Shown here piece after piece: positions 20,383 to 30,675 of a DNA stretch of 64,000 nucleotides (positions within the stretch are counted from its first letter, which is position 1; every line of letters starts with the position of its first letter). Made by a program: the position numbers and the translations under genes. A model generated the notes under the pieces. It searched no databases, had not been told where the DNA came from, and saw only the letters and a list, made by a program, of their open reading frames with translations. This DNA comes from Azolla caroliniana (lineage: Eukaryota > Polypodiophyta), in assembly GCA_043228905.1 (NCBI GenBank), contig JBHGNT010000006.1, forward strand, positions 10,106,001-10,170,000. Direction: 5' to 3'.

Positions 20383-20955
20383 TGCAAGTACACAGAAAGA
20401 GATTAAGAGCAAGAAAAACAGGAATCTGATTACTATAGTCAGTAGCTTACAACCGGCAACTCGGTAATGGACCCGACACGGGGTCCTACTCACGCACACC
20501 GACGACAGGCACACGACTCGAAGAAACAAGAGGGGAAAGGGGAAGGAGGGAGACTCTCCTGGAAGCACACGGGTTGTTCACGAAGCAGAGGCAGCGAATT
20601 CCTGACACCCGCAGAGAACGACGATTAGAGGAGAGGGAGAGAGCGAGCCCGGCACTCGGTTCTGCAGCAGCACTTCGTCCTCGCCAACGCGTGATATTTT
20701 TCTTTCCCTTCTCTCCTCTCCTTAAATAGTTCCCAAAAGGGGGTGCCCTTTCTCCCTAGTCAAATCGCTTTATTCCTTGTCTCTTCTGATAGAGATACGC
20801 ACAATCCCCTAATAAATGTGTACTACTTAGTATTTACATCAGCCGATCCATTTATCAATCATGTACAAAATATCAATTCATGCGCCCATCCGTGCAAGAG
20901 CCGGTTCATGTGCCTTTTTCTCCGATTCTGCCTATGCTCGGTTTTCTTCACGACA
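20280..20955 (-). repeat. gypsy-2 5' LTR
   Basis: On the minus strand it starts TGTCGTGAAGAAAACC at 20955 and ends ACGCAACA at 20280, 676 bp. The start matches the gypsy-4 LTR start (TGTCATGAAGGATT). Contains a TATA-like ACTATTTAAGG on the minus strand near 20721-20731 and two (GA)n tracts at 20339-20382. The 3' end carries GGTTCGAGACC, CCGTGGTC and CACGCACGCACG, found in degenerate form at 18311-18360 and 52725-52770. Right flank acggc (20956-20960) would be the target duplication; the partner is outside the window. Confidence 0.75.
20339..20382. repeat. (GA)n microsatellite in gypsy-2 LTR
   Basis: Two adjoining runs of ga with a single interruption (gatagaga). Confidence 0.9.
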
Positions 20956-22450
20956 ACGGCTTCCCCGTTTCGCGAAGAATATGGTTTTGTAGTTAGGTGC
21001 AACATTTGTAGTATAATGTGTGAAGCATGAGCCATCGCATTTGTCCCATGTCATGATACATTGGCGTTGCAAAAAGGCCTTATTTATAGAGGAATCTAAT
21101 GATGCATCATGAAGCAAGTGTCTCGCATCCCATCTACCAAACCATTTTTCTATATCTTGCATCCAACCGGAACACAAGATTTTGTTTTTATGCGTCTTTT
21201 GGATCTTTTTGCTTGCTTCCCACGCAATTCTAGGAAGTTGATGCGAGGGACTTTTTTGAACCTTAAGCATGTATTCAACAACCCTTTCCATGTCCATGAT
21301 CTCAATGGGAAGCGATCCCGTCAAAAGGAGGAGGAGGGTGTAGGGCGTTTGTTTCTTAACTTGTAGAAACTTTGTAAGAAAATGTTTTTGGACATTTTCA
21401 AACTCTTTCCACATATATTTAGGGATGCTACCGCCCCATACTTCCACCCCATAGAGAAGAACCAGTGTCACCAAAGTGTCGAAAAGATATTTCTTGAGGA
21501 CCCAACACTTAATATCTCCAAGATTGCATGTGTTCTCAAATGCATAGTATGCTTGCTTACCCGCCTCTAAGCGGAGTGTAGCACATTCATTCCATTTATG
21601 ATTTGAAGGAACTTCAAGGCCAAGATATTTGAAGCTTTCCACACATTCAAGTGGCTCATTGTTGTACATAATGCATGGTTTATCTCTTTTTTGACTCTTC
21701 ACAAGCATAATCTTATTTTTAGAGCTACCGACACTTAATCTAGTATGCATGCAATTTTTTTCCCAATGTCTTCATAAGCTTTTGTGCATCTCCTGAAGTA
21801 TTTGCAAAAAGCACTACATCATCCGCATATAACAAATGCATAATCACAACATTCCCAATGGCAACTTCTTCAACACATTCTTCCTTTACAAACTTGGTAA
21901 CCATTTCTTCTAATTCATCAATGCATAGACCAAATAATGTTGGTGAGAGTGGCCATCCTTGCTTAACACCAATAATATTATTGACAAAATTTGAAAGTCT
22001 ATCTCTCATACGCACACAACATATAACCTGCTCATATATTCGGGAAATTGCAAGCAGATATTCACTTGGCACCCCAAGTTCTTCCATCCGCCTCCAAAGA
22101 TGCTCACGAGGTACCATATCAAAAGCTTTCTTGAAGTCTACAAAGCAACAATATAAACCTTTACCTCTAAGGCGACTTTCCTTCATTAATACTCGAAGAG
22201 TGATAAGATGATCAATGGTGCTATGGTGTTTTCGAAAACCAACTTGTCCATAAGCTCTCTTACCATTTTTTTCTGCCCATACACTTATCTTTGATTCCAT
22301 TATATATCCAAATAGTTTTGCCATTAATGAGCCAACCATGATGGTTCGATAGTCGTTTACATTATTTACATCTCCGCCTTTATGTAAAGGTTTGATCCAA
22401 TTTGTAGTCCAATCATATGGCTTACCATGTTGCAATGCATCATTAAACAT
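20956..22450 (-). pseudogene. LINE ORF2: reverse transcriptase and C-terminal region
   Basis: Target-primed reverse transcriptase. Motifs: NDYRTIMVGSLMAKLFGYIM, QVGFRKHHSTIDHLITLRVL, CCFVDFKKAFDMVPREHLW, GVKQGWPLSPTLFGLCIDEL, and catalytic HLLYADDVVLFA near 21830. A frameshift near 21745 separates the C-terminal part (NNEPLECVESFKYLGLEV, LLYGVEVWGGS), which normally follows in the same frame. The last codons before 20956 run into gypsy-2 LTR, so the C-terminus is truncated. Confidence 0.85.
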
Positions 22451-22507
22451 ATCACATATCCATATATGTGCTTCGTTTCCCGTCCATTTGAGTATTTCAA
22501 CTTTTAT

Positions 22508-23977
22508 TCATTGAAGATCGCTTGTCTTTCGAGAGGCCAATTTCTTAAGTCCTATGCATATATCTTCAATTGTAAAGAAGGGAGGAATATGTGAAAGAGA
22601 ACCATAACACATCATCTTTCCAGCAAGAGATAACTCATATAAATTCTTACAATGCATAGACAAGTCATGAAGAGTTAAGCCACCATAACTCTCAACACGT
22701 TTCCCCTTTAGATTTCCCCAAAATTTAGCACATGCATGTGCTTTGTCTTGCGTTTGGAGAAGTTGTTGAGTAACTTCCCATATTTGTCTCTTTCTTTGAA
22801 TAAGCCTTTTATAGTCATGGTAATGCTTTTGGTAATTTTCTTTATCCTTGACTACATCCAAAACCATAAGGCACTTTTGAGCTTCATGACATTCTTTCTC
22901 AAACCATTTTTTCTTACATTTCTTGGTGCATTTCCATGATGTGCAGTTGGTCAAAAAACATTTGTTTGTACAAGAGAGAATGACATTCTTAAAAGCTTCC
23001 CATTTGCATTCTAGTGTGGCACCATGTTGTGTCTTTGTCATTTGTAACATATCCTCAACCATCTTGGAATACATGGGCGCTCGCTTAAGATTCATGCTCA
23101 AGTACGTTTGTTTACTAACTTCGATGACCTTCTCACAATCAAACCTATGCATACATTTGAGATCAATACATAAATTCCTATGATCGGATTCCGGTGTCCA
23201 TTCCCCCAGTGAAAATTTATGTATACGATCCAAAATACCTTCAGAAAGTAGCACATAGTCAATCACACTATTTCCATTGTGTTTTCTACATGTAAAGTCG
23301 TTAGTATTGGGCCATAAGGAAACACCATTTGCAATAAGCAATCCGGTACTATTGCACATTTTTAGTAGTAGTTTCCCAAATTGGTATGGATCTTTTTCAT
23401 CGCTAGAAGATCTACTATACATTTGCATATCCTCTTGCATCCTTGAGATATGTGGCATGAAAGATTCTTGTGAATCAAGTTGGAAACTTCTTGTATGAGC
23501 ATTCATGTCACCAAAGACAATAACTTCCCCTTTGGATTTGAAATAAGCAATATCATCGTCTTGATTTGCAAAAGGTTGATCTTTATCCAAACAAGCATAG
23601 AAGTTAGAATCTTGATGAGGAATGTAGCATCCAACGACAAAAGCGGGCAAATCATTAGGTGTTTCTATTTTGAGCCATATGTAGCATTTATGTTCATCAT
23701 TTTTTACAATTGACATATATTTCTCTATTTCCTTCTTAATCAAACGTGCCATCCCTCGTCCTCTTCTTTGTCTTGGATTTGTCTCCCACATCAAAGAGTG
23801 TACATCATAGTTTCCTAAACCTTGAATCCTTTGAGTATCATGCTCCCATGTTTCAACAAGAAGTGTGATATCCGAGTCATCGATGAACTCCTCTATGTCG
23901 AATCCCGCATTCCATGGGTATCCATTGCAATTCCAAAAACATAGTCGTAAAAGACGTGGTTTAGTCTCATAGTTCAC
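22508..23977 (-). pseudogene. LINE ORF2: AP-like endonuclease domain
   Basis: N-terminal endonuclease that nicks target DNA. Visible motifs: LCFWNCNGYPWN near residue 12 (metal-binding N), LLVETWEHD near 40 (E), VIVFGDMNAHT near 152 (GDxN), and WTPESDHRNLCIDL near 263 (SDH). A lysine- and cysteine-rich linker follows. A single TGA at 22508 separates it from the RT in the same frame; the codon could be a former CGA. Confidence 0.85.
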
Positions 23978-23983
23978 ATGTCC

Positions 23984-24877
23984 CTATTTGCCTACACTTC
24001 CATCTTTAAGCACATCCTTAACCTTATTTTTCAATCTTTCTTCATATGCTTTATGACATGCATTTTGTTGTGAGATAGTACAATCTTCACTCACAAAGCA
24101 TTGCGTACCTTTGAGGTATACCCAACTATTTTCGAGTATGATTTGCCGCTTTGTATCATCCGTCATTGTGCATACAATGGGCCTTTCTCCGGAGTGAGTA
24201 ACACCATGTTTCCCAACTCGGTGTGCCCCATATACATTCACATCCGACATCCCATAATGCATGCTAAAAAATTCACCAATGGCCTTTCCAAGGGAAGCAA
24301 GTGTTTCCATACTCTCCTCTTTAATCCCACAGATAACAATGTTCTTTGATCTTCGATCATGCTCTTTCAATTCTCAAGCATCTATGCTTTCTATATTCTT
24401 CTCTTGATGCATCACATGCATATTAGATGAGTTTGATACCCCATCCCCACCACATACATCGGCCCATGATTTCGTTGTATATACATTTTTCATCTCACTT
24501 ACATCTGACCTCATCGTGTCTAATTTTTCTTCTTTTATGCTTCCTTTAACTCAATCTTATTAAGGCACTCATTTGTTTCAAAAGAAGCTCTTTTACATTC
24601 TTGAATCTCTTCTTCAAGTTTTGCAACCCCATTCTTAAGAATTTCATTCTCAATGGCAATAGTTTGGAGCTTAGCATTCTCTTTCATTAACATCCTAATC
24701 TCTTCACCTTGCTTGTTTATGGTTTCTTGAAGAGAAATCAAGTGACTCATAAGCATTTTGTCCATTGTGTTTATTGCATTGGAATCAACATTTGTTGGTG
24801 ATTTTGGTTCATTATCAATCATACTCCCGAACTTTGAGGCAGCCTTACGAGTGTGTGTCATTGTAGGACCAAACCCT

Positions 24878-24933
<56 letters not shown>

Positions 24934-24942
24934 TGATGACAA
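23984..24942 (-). pseudogene. LINE ORF1 (coiled coil and RRM-like)
   Basis: Probable RNA-binding ORF1 protein in two open pieces. The first starts MTHTRKAASKFGSM; codons upstream of that Met come from the (GA)n tract. It then forms a coiled coil (ISLQETINKQGEEIRMLMKE and following). The second (from 24370) reads RRSKNIVICGI and ERPIVCTMTDDTKRQIILEN, like the RRM/C-terminal module of L1-type ORF1. A frameshift and a TGA near 24373 separate them. ORF1 ends with TAG at 23984, two codons before the ORF2 ATG and in the same frame. Confidence 0.7.
24881..24929. repeat. (GA)n microsatellite at the gypsy-3/LINE junction
   Basis: About 24 uninterrupted ga units. It lies in the gypsy-3 LTR at the LINE 5' end. 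Confidence 0.9.
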
Positions 24943-25225
24943 CGAAATATTATGTGAAAGAATATTAAAGGATGGCTAGGAGGCTTAAGACTGGCGTTGA
25001 ACCAATTTGGTTCGAAATAATGCCTTGTGCCTCCTTTTATAGTGTTCTCAGGAGTACTCCTGAAGTTTCTAGAATGGACCAGAGAAATCTGGAATATACA
25101 TCAATTTTCTATATTAAAACTTAAATGAAAATAATATTCTTTGTATTACAATATATAGTCTAATGGTCAAGAGTTCTACCTATGTAACTTAAGGTCATGG
25201 GTTCGAATTTTGCCATATCACTACA
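24881..25225 (-). repeat. gypsy-3 3' LTR (left end disrupted)
   Basis: On the minus strand it begins TGTAGTGATATGGCA at 25225 and matches 30125-30482 through the (GA)n tract at 24881-24929. The last 20 or so bases of the other copy (up to TGTTCGACA) are missing or replaced where the LINE begins. A polypurine tract lies to its right: the minus strand reads AAAGGGGGGATAG at 25226-25238. Contains tRNA-like A and B boxes on the plus strand (25156-25166 and 25200-25210). Confidence 0.75.
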
Positions 25226-25269
25226 CTATCCCCCCTTTAAAACGATGAGTGTCACGAGTCGTTTTGGAT

Positions 25270-25560
25270 TGAGGACCTAGTTTGTCTGGATATTGACGAC
25301 GGAAGTCTTCAAGAAGAGCACGAGCATTGGTCACATTCTTTATTGGTTTCTAAGTACGCTCATTGGGGCTATATCCTAGCCAATCGACTAAATAGTAGAG
25401 CTTGTTGCAAACAATCTTGGAATCAAGGATGGGGGCAACCTCGTACTCAAGTCCATCTTCAAGTTCGGTCGAGGGTGGAGGTTGTTTAATACGACTTGGG
25501 ATGGTGTTGTCCTGATACGGTTCTAGGAGAGAACTATGAAACACCGGATGTATTTGTAGT
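25270..25560 (-). pseudogene. gypsy-3 integrase tail and chromodomain
   Basis: Minus-strand reading MFHSSLLEPYQDN, then LEYEVAPILDSKIV and NKLYYLVDWLGYSPNERT, continuing past a stop as KPIKNVTNARALLEDFRRQY. This is a classic chromodomain (hydrophobic/aromatic cage, LVDWLGY) at the end of a chromovirus integrase, which directs insertion towards specific chromatin marks. Confidence 0.85.
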
Positions 25561-25959
25561 TGCGGAGGTAGATCGAGATGAAAAGTGACATCATTAATCT
25601 TTTCGATAATATGGAATGAACCTAATCACCGATAATCCAACTTCTCACATGGGCAAGTAGTCTTAATGTGTCATCGTAGTAGTGGCTACCCGATCTCCAA
25701 TGTTAAAATTGGATGGAAGCCGATGACGATCCGCGTAAACCTTGTGTGTTTGTTGAGCTTGCTGTAGATGAATACATAAATCCGCTTGTATCTTGTGTAC
25801 CCGCTCCAAACGATCCTCTACGCAAGGATTTGTGGGTAAATCTAGGGTTTCAAATACGCACCACTGGGGGTGACAGCCCGTGTAAGCATAAAATGGCGTA
25901 ACCTTTGTCGATGATTGGACAGAGTTATTATACGCAAATTCGGCGAAGTGGAGAATATC

Positions 25960-26760
25960 CGCTCAGTCATCTTGATGATAGCTTAGAAAGCACCAAAGAT
26001 ACTGCTCCAGCGTTTGATTTGTTCGTTCTGCTTGGCCGTTTGTTTGCGGGTGGTAGCTGGAGGAGAGGTTACAAGTGACCTTGAGCATTTTGAAGAGGTG
26101 CTTCCAGAATTTTGAGACGAACTGGGGTCCACGGTCGCTGATGATACTATCGGGGAGGCCATGAAGCTGACATAGCTCACGCATGACAGTCTTGGCGGTT
26201 TCTTCACTAGTGATTTCCTTAGTACATAGCAGGAAATGGGCCATCTTCGTATATCGATCTACTACAATTAAGATTGCATCGAATCCCTTAGAAACTAGAA
26301 GATCTGTGATGAAATCTAGAGCAATGGATTGCCACGGCTTGCTTGGAATTGGTAATGGTTCCAATCAACCATATGGATGATGCCTTGGCATTTTTGCTTT
26401 GCAACATGTATCACAAGTCCGAACAAAATCTTCGACAAATCGTTGCATATGGGGCCACCAAAATGATCGTTGTACTAAATCTAATGTTTTAGTACTACCA
26501 AAATGCCCAGGTGTATATGTGTCATGACAGTTTTGGACTACTCGAAGGCGACAAGAACCATTAGGAACATACAAGAGTTTTTTGAAGAATAATAATCCAT
26601 CATGACATTCAAATTGTCGATAGTCTGTACCTCGTTGTTGCGACTTTGAACAAGATGCTCGAGGGGGATCAATTTGTGCTAGAATGACTTGGTCGAAAAC
26701 ATCTGTCTTCAAGTCCTCACGTATGGTATCGATAACATGGGAATCTAATGGCATACCGAA
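25960..26760 (-). pseudogene. gypsy-3 integrase
   Basis: HHCC zinc-binding region (CHDTYTPGHFGSTKTL, MQRFVEDFVRTCDTCCKAK) and catalytic core: D in SIALDFITDLLVSKG, D in SIISDRGPQFVSKFW, E in YHPQTNGQAERTNQTLEQ. The spacing fits DDE integrase. Broken by a stop after HHPYG (26365) and after SYHQDD (25963); the remainder, down to the chromodomain, continues in other frames. Confidence 0.85.
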
Positions 26761-26778
26761 GACACGCGTTGCTTGCAG

Positions 26779-28325
26779 TCATGCCGATCCCAGGATTACT
26801 TGCTTTTGGTTATCGAAAGTTGGCTCGCCGGGACGCGGTGCTAGATACGTGCGCCATGATAATGCATCTGTCTTCCCTTGTTGCTTTCCCGGACGATATG
26901 TAATTTTGAAGTCAAAACAAGTGAGGAATTGGGCCCACCGAGCTTGACGTCGATTTAACACACGAGCATTCTAAAAGTAGGCAAGGTTTTTGTGATCGCT
27001 GAATACGGTGACTTGATTAGAAGATCCTTCTAGAAAATGCCTCCATTGCGTAAAAGAGTCCACTATGGCTAAGAGATCCTTATCATGAATTTCATAATTG
27101 ATTTCGGCGGCGTCAAACTTGCGTGAGTGGAAAGCCATAGGATGTAGCTTTTCATCATCGCCTTGTTGTGATAGAATGCTACCCAAGGCAAAATCCGATG
27201 CGTTTGCCTCAATGATGAATGGTTTTTCCGGATCAACATGAGCTAGAATAGGAGTTGATGTAAATGCCTTCTTAAGACTCTCAAAAGCCATGTCTGCTCC
27301 TTCAGATTTAATGGACGATTGACCCTTCCTAGTCAACTGTGTGAGAGGCAGAACAAGCTTTGAGTAATCCTGTGTAAACTTGCGTTTGGCAAAGCCTAAA
27401 AAGCATTGCACATCTCACAACGAACGTGGAGTCTGCCATTCTACCACCATTTTGACCTTAGCTAGATCCATGGATATGCCTTCCAAGGAGATGACATAGC
27501 CTAGAAATTACCTAGTTGCACCCGATACTACATTTTTCCAGCTTTGCATAAAGACCATGTTCTCGAAGTCGTTTTAGTACTAACAATACATGAGAATCAT
27601 GTTCTTCTCGGGTCTTTGAATAAACCAGTAGATCATCCAAATAGATGATCAAACAAACATCCAAGAGATATCGGAATATATCATTTGCCCGGAATATATC
27701 ATTTGCCATGTGCTGGAAGATTGCTGCCGCATTAGTGAGACCGAATGGCATGACGGTATAATCGAAGTGCCGATATCTGGTGCGAAATGCGGTGTTCCAT
27801 TAATCTCCTGGTCGGATTCGTACGAGGTTATATGCTCCTCGTAAGTCGATCTTTGTGAAGAACCTTGCACCATTGATCCGTTCTAGAAGACTTGAGATAA
27901 GGGGAAGTGCATACCTATTCCTGATGGTGATTCATGCCATGATAATCTACGATTAGACGTAGTGATCCATCCTTTTTCTTGACGAAGAAAATGGGTGTAC
28001 AGGCTGGAGATTTCGAATGTCGAATGAAACCATTTGCCAAATTCTCCTCTATATAGGCTCAAAGGACTTCTAACTCGGTTGGTGACAAGTTGTAGATCGA
28101 TCCCCATGGTGGCTCTTTTCCCGGTTGTAAATCAATGGGGCAATCATACTGTCGATGGTGAGGAAGCGTATTGGCTTGTACTTTATCGAACACATAGGCA
28201 TAATGACGATACTTCTCTGGAAGTTGAACGGTGGACTCCTCTTTAGTGGTGTTGGAGGGTTTTACTAATACTGCGAAGAGAAACATTTCTTCCTTGCGTC
28301 CTTCCTCACGCAACTGATATAGCAA
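26779..28325 (-). pseudogene. gypsy-3 reverse transcriptase and RNase H
   Basis: RT starts near 28200 (LPHHRQYDCPIDLQPG, PPWGSIYNLSPTELEVL), continues FIRHSKSP and [20 protein letters not shown], then frame breaks, then MPFGLTNAAAIFQHM and catalytic LIIYLDDLLVYSKT near 27610-27660. RNase H: PFIIEANASDFALGSILSQQ, EINYEIHDKDLLAIVDSF and VFSDHKNLAYF (26971-27411), then [20 protein letters not shown] (26779-26961). A 17-bp tandem duplication at about 27672-27705 repeats NDIFRANDIFR ahead of the catalytic box. Confidence 0.85.
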
Positions 28326-28352
28326 AATGGTTGCAATCTTATTAGTAGATCC

Positions 28353-28763
28353 TCAGGTTTGTCGATACCGGATTTCTCTTGTTCTCCAATCTATATTTGG
28401 GTTATGTAATTCGAACCATGGTAATCCCAAAATAATGGGATGTTCTAGGATACTAATTATATTAAATGATAGTACACATGCTAAGTTATCTAAGGCAATA
28501 TTAATTGGCTTTGACTCTTCTATGATATTTCCGGAAGCAATGGGACGACCATCAATGACTACTACAAAGGTTGGACACGGGAGTTTTCTTAGGGATATTC
28601 GATGAGCTTGGGAAAAATTCCTATCCATGAAGCAAGAATTAGCTCCGGAATCTAGGAGTGCTAAGACATGTACTGGCGGGGTACTTTTAGTACTAACGGT
28701 TACTTGAGCTAAGAAGACATTGCTAACTTGCTTAGAGGGAATGGCACCACTAATGGGTTGCAC
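28353..28763 (-). pseudogene. gypsy-3 aspartic protease
   Basis: Open 136-codon stretch with the retropepsin core VHVLALLDSGANSCFMDRNF (intact D-S-G triad) and the flap-side sequence ILEHPIILGLPWFELHNPNI. Processes the gypsy polyprotein in virus-like particles. A frame break separates it from the RT on the left and from gag on the right. Confidence 0.85.
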
Positions 28764-28831
28764 AGATCTAGGGCTGTCTAACTAAATGGCTCCTATTTTG
28801 GCTGGACTTAGTCGTTTAACTCTTCTTCTAA

Positions 28832-29956
28832 CTAACTAAGGACATCAAATTTGTTCGATAGATTTGGGCTGTTAGTACTATTAGGATTATCAGATATTCC
28901 TACTGAAATAGACTCGGGTTTAGTACAATTAGAACTAGCAACTATTTGTTTTACTTGTCTTCTTGGCCTATGGGGACAGTTCACTGCAATATGCCCTGGT
29001 CCACCACAATAAAGACATAGTCGATTCACTCGGCGTCGCTGCTTTTCCTCTTCTGATAATGGTCCGCGACAACGTGTAGTGTCAATTTCCATCGGAGTTG
29101 GAGTATTCACTGGAGACGCATTATATGACTCCCGTGGAAAAGGTTTTGCTACCACTAAGGCATACGTGCGCTCTAATCTTGCCCTTGGCATCTAGAACTG
29201 ACGTTCTGAACGTCATTCGAAAAGATGGTTGTCACATCTCACCACACGAATGATTGCTTCTGTCAATGACTTTGGTTCTTCGGGGAAGGTCAAGAGTAAA
29301 TCCTTGACATCGTTATGTAAATCATAACGAAATTGCTCCATTAATGCCTGGTCATGCCAGGGGATATCGGAGGCGAGTAGACGGAAATCTGCAGCGTATG
29401 CGGAGGCTAGACGATCACCTTGACGTAATCGTCGGATTTTGTTGATTGCTGTCCTTATGCTGTTAGTATCTCCAAAACAGGCTTTAAAATCACTTATAAA
29501 CTCTTCAAAATTGTTTAGTAATGGAGATTCCTTTTCTAACAATGGAGCAAACCATGCCAAAGCTGAGCCACTTAACAATGTGCCTACTAAACCCACTTGT
29601 GATGCATCAATGGGATATCGGGAAGGATGCATTTGAATGACTAATCATACCTGATTAAGGAATCCTCTAAACGGTGATCGCGTTCCATCGAATTTCATGG
29701 GAATGCCGATCTTGGGTTCTTTATGAATCCCTTGCGTATTGGGTCCTTGTTGTTGCATCGTTACAATGGTTGCTTCGAGTTGTTGCACGCGTAACGGTAG
29801 TTCCCCATGTTGTTGCGTTTGCTGCTTTTCTAAGGAGATTTGTTGAAGATCCCCCAACAACCGTTGATTTTCTTGTTCCAAAGCAAGGAACTTCTCTTTC
29901 AAGCATTGCAACTCGAAGAACACGGATTGATATTCTTGAGCGCTAACAGTGGCCAT
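28832..29956 (-). pseudogene. gypsy-3 gag
   Basis: Three adjoining pieces: N-terminal coiled coil (MATVSAQEYQSVFFELQCLK) ending in PMKFDGTRSPFRGFLNQV; capsid-like retrotransposon gag domain (GTLLSGSALAWFAPLLEKES, FKACFGDTN, ADFRLLASDIPWHDQALMEQ); and a C-terminal basic part with a zinc knuckle CLYCGGPGHIAVNC. Stops after 29645 and 29213 divide them. Closely similar to the gypsy-5 gag at 37240-38070. Confidence 0.85.
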
Positions 29957-30124
29957 AGGATGAGAGGAAAGAGGAATAAGAGATTAGTATGAAGGGAGGG
30001 AGACGTAAGAAGATAAAAGGAAGAGGAGAGGAGGAGAAATCGGTTCAAACCGTTAGGAATAGTACCGAGACAGAGAGGAAATTAATACTAAGAGATGAAT
30101 ATTAGTACTAAGAGGAAAAGAGGG
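29957..30124 (-). other. gypsy-3 leader
   Basis: About 170 bp between the 5' LTR and gag. No standard TGGTATCAGAGC primer site is visible, which is unusual, so the LTR end or the primer type is uncertain. Confidence 0.4.
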
Positions 30125-30142
30125 TGTCGAACACTCGAGAGA

Positions 30143-30187
<45 letters not shown>

Positions 30188-30482
30188 TGATGATGACAAC
30201 GATATATTATGTGAAAGAATATACAAGGACGGCTAGGAGGCTTAACACTGGCGTTGAAGCGATTTGGTTCAAAATAATGCCTTGTGCCTCCTTTTATAGT
30301 CTTCTCGGGAGTACTCCTGAAGTTTCTAGAATGTTCTAGAGAAATATGGAATATACATCAAGTTTCTATAGTAAAACTTAAATGTAAATAATATTATTTG
30401 TATTACAATATATAGTCTAATGGTCAAGAGTTCGACCCATGTAACATAAGATCATGAGTTCAAATCTTGCCATATCATGACA
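30125..30482 (-). repeat. gypsy-3 5' LTR
   Basis: 358 bp on the minus strand from TGTCATGATATGGC (30482) to GTTCGACA (30125). Contains a long (GA)n tract (about 30143-30185) and, on the plus strand, a degenerate tRNA-like segment at about 30408-30475. TATA-like tataaaag lies on the minus strand near 30294-30301. Confidence 0.75.
30143..30185. repeat. (GA)n microsatellite in gypsy-3 5' LTR
   Basis: About 20 ga units at the matching position of the second gypsy-3 LTR. Confidence 0.9.
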
Positions 30483-30603
30483 AGTATTCATCAACACATA
30501 AATATTACATATCTTTGTACATAAAGACGTGTGCATCCGTGCACACCCCCGTTCACGCGCATCCGGCCCCTTTTTGTTCCTATGCCTGTAATCCTTCATG
30601 ACA
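30483..30603 (-). repeat. gypsy-4 3' LTR, truncated by gypsy-3
   Basis: On the minus strand it starts TGTCATGAAGGATTACAGG at 30603, preceded by the polypurine-like tract GGTGGGGGTGGC (30604-30615). Only about 121 bp remain before the gypsy-3 LTR end at 30482; the rest should lie beyond the nested elements to the left. Confidence 0.7.
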
Positions 30604-30675
30604 GCCACCCCCACCAAACCGCACATCCTCCTACATGTGCCAAGCAGTGAAGCGGTGGGGATTCTGGCTTAGTCT

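Larger units (their letters stand above)
14257..20955 (-). mobile_element. gypsy-2: decayed Ty3/gypsy element, 3' part missing
   Basis: Minus-strand element read right to left: 5' LTR (20280-20955), gag (interrupted by an insert at about 18311-19811), protease, RT, RNase H, and the start of integrase, cut at 14257 by the gypsy-1 LTR. Its remaining part should lie left of the window beyond gypsy-1. It is closely related to gypsy-4 at 30483-34563. The pol is unlike the common plant lineages (for example ERQRGYAQVKCELWG and CLPILGMVFG in RNase H), and the gag-protease region resembles gypsy elements with a DUF4100-type domain. Many stops and frameshifts. Confidence 0.85.
20956..24881 (-). mobile_element. 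LINE (non-LTR retrotransposon), 3' end cut by gypsy-2
   Basis: Minus strand, in order: ORF1 (24942 to 23984), ORF2 endonuclease (23977-22508), reverse transcriptase (22450-21740) and ORF2 C-terminal part (21750 to about 20956). No poly(A) tail is seen, because gypsy-2 interrupts ORF2 at 20955. The 5' end lies at the (GA)n tract near 24881, inside an LTR of gypsy-3. The RT style (YKPLHKGG-like, FVDFKKAFDMVPREHLW) looks like the plant RTE-like group, though that group often lacks ORF1; clade uncertain. Confidence 0.85.
24862..30482 (-). mobile_element. gypsy-3: chromovirus (Ty3/gypsy with chromodomain), decayed
   Basis: Minus strand: 5' LTR 30125-30482, gag 29956-28832, protease 28763-28353, RT 28325-27510, RNase H 27411-26780, integrase 26760-25960, chromodomain near 25440-25290, and 3' LTR ending at 25225. 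It is inserted in the 3' LTR of gypsy-4; flanking agtat (30483-30487) is one presumed target duplication. The left end of its 3' LTR is disrupted by the LINE. Many stops and several frameshifts. Confidence 0.85.
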
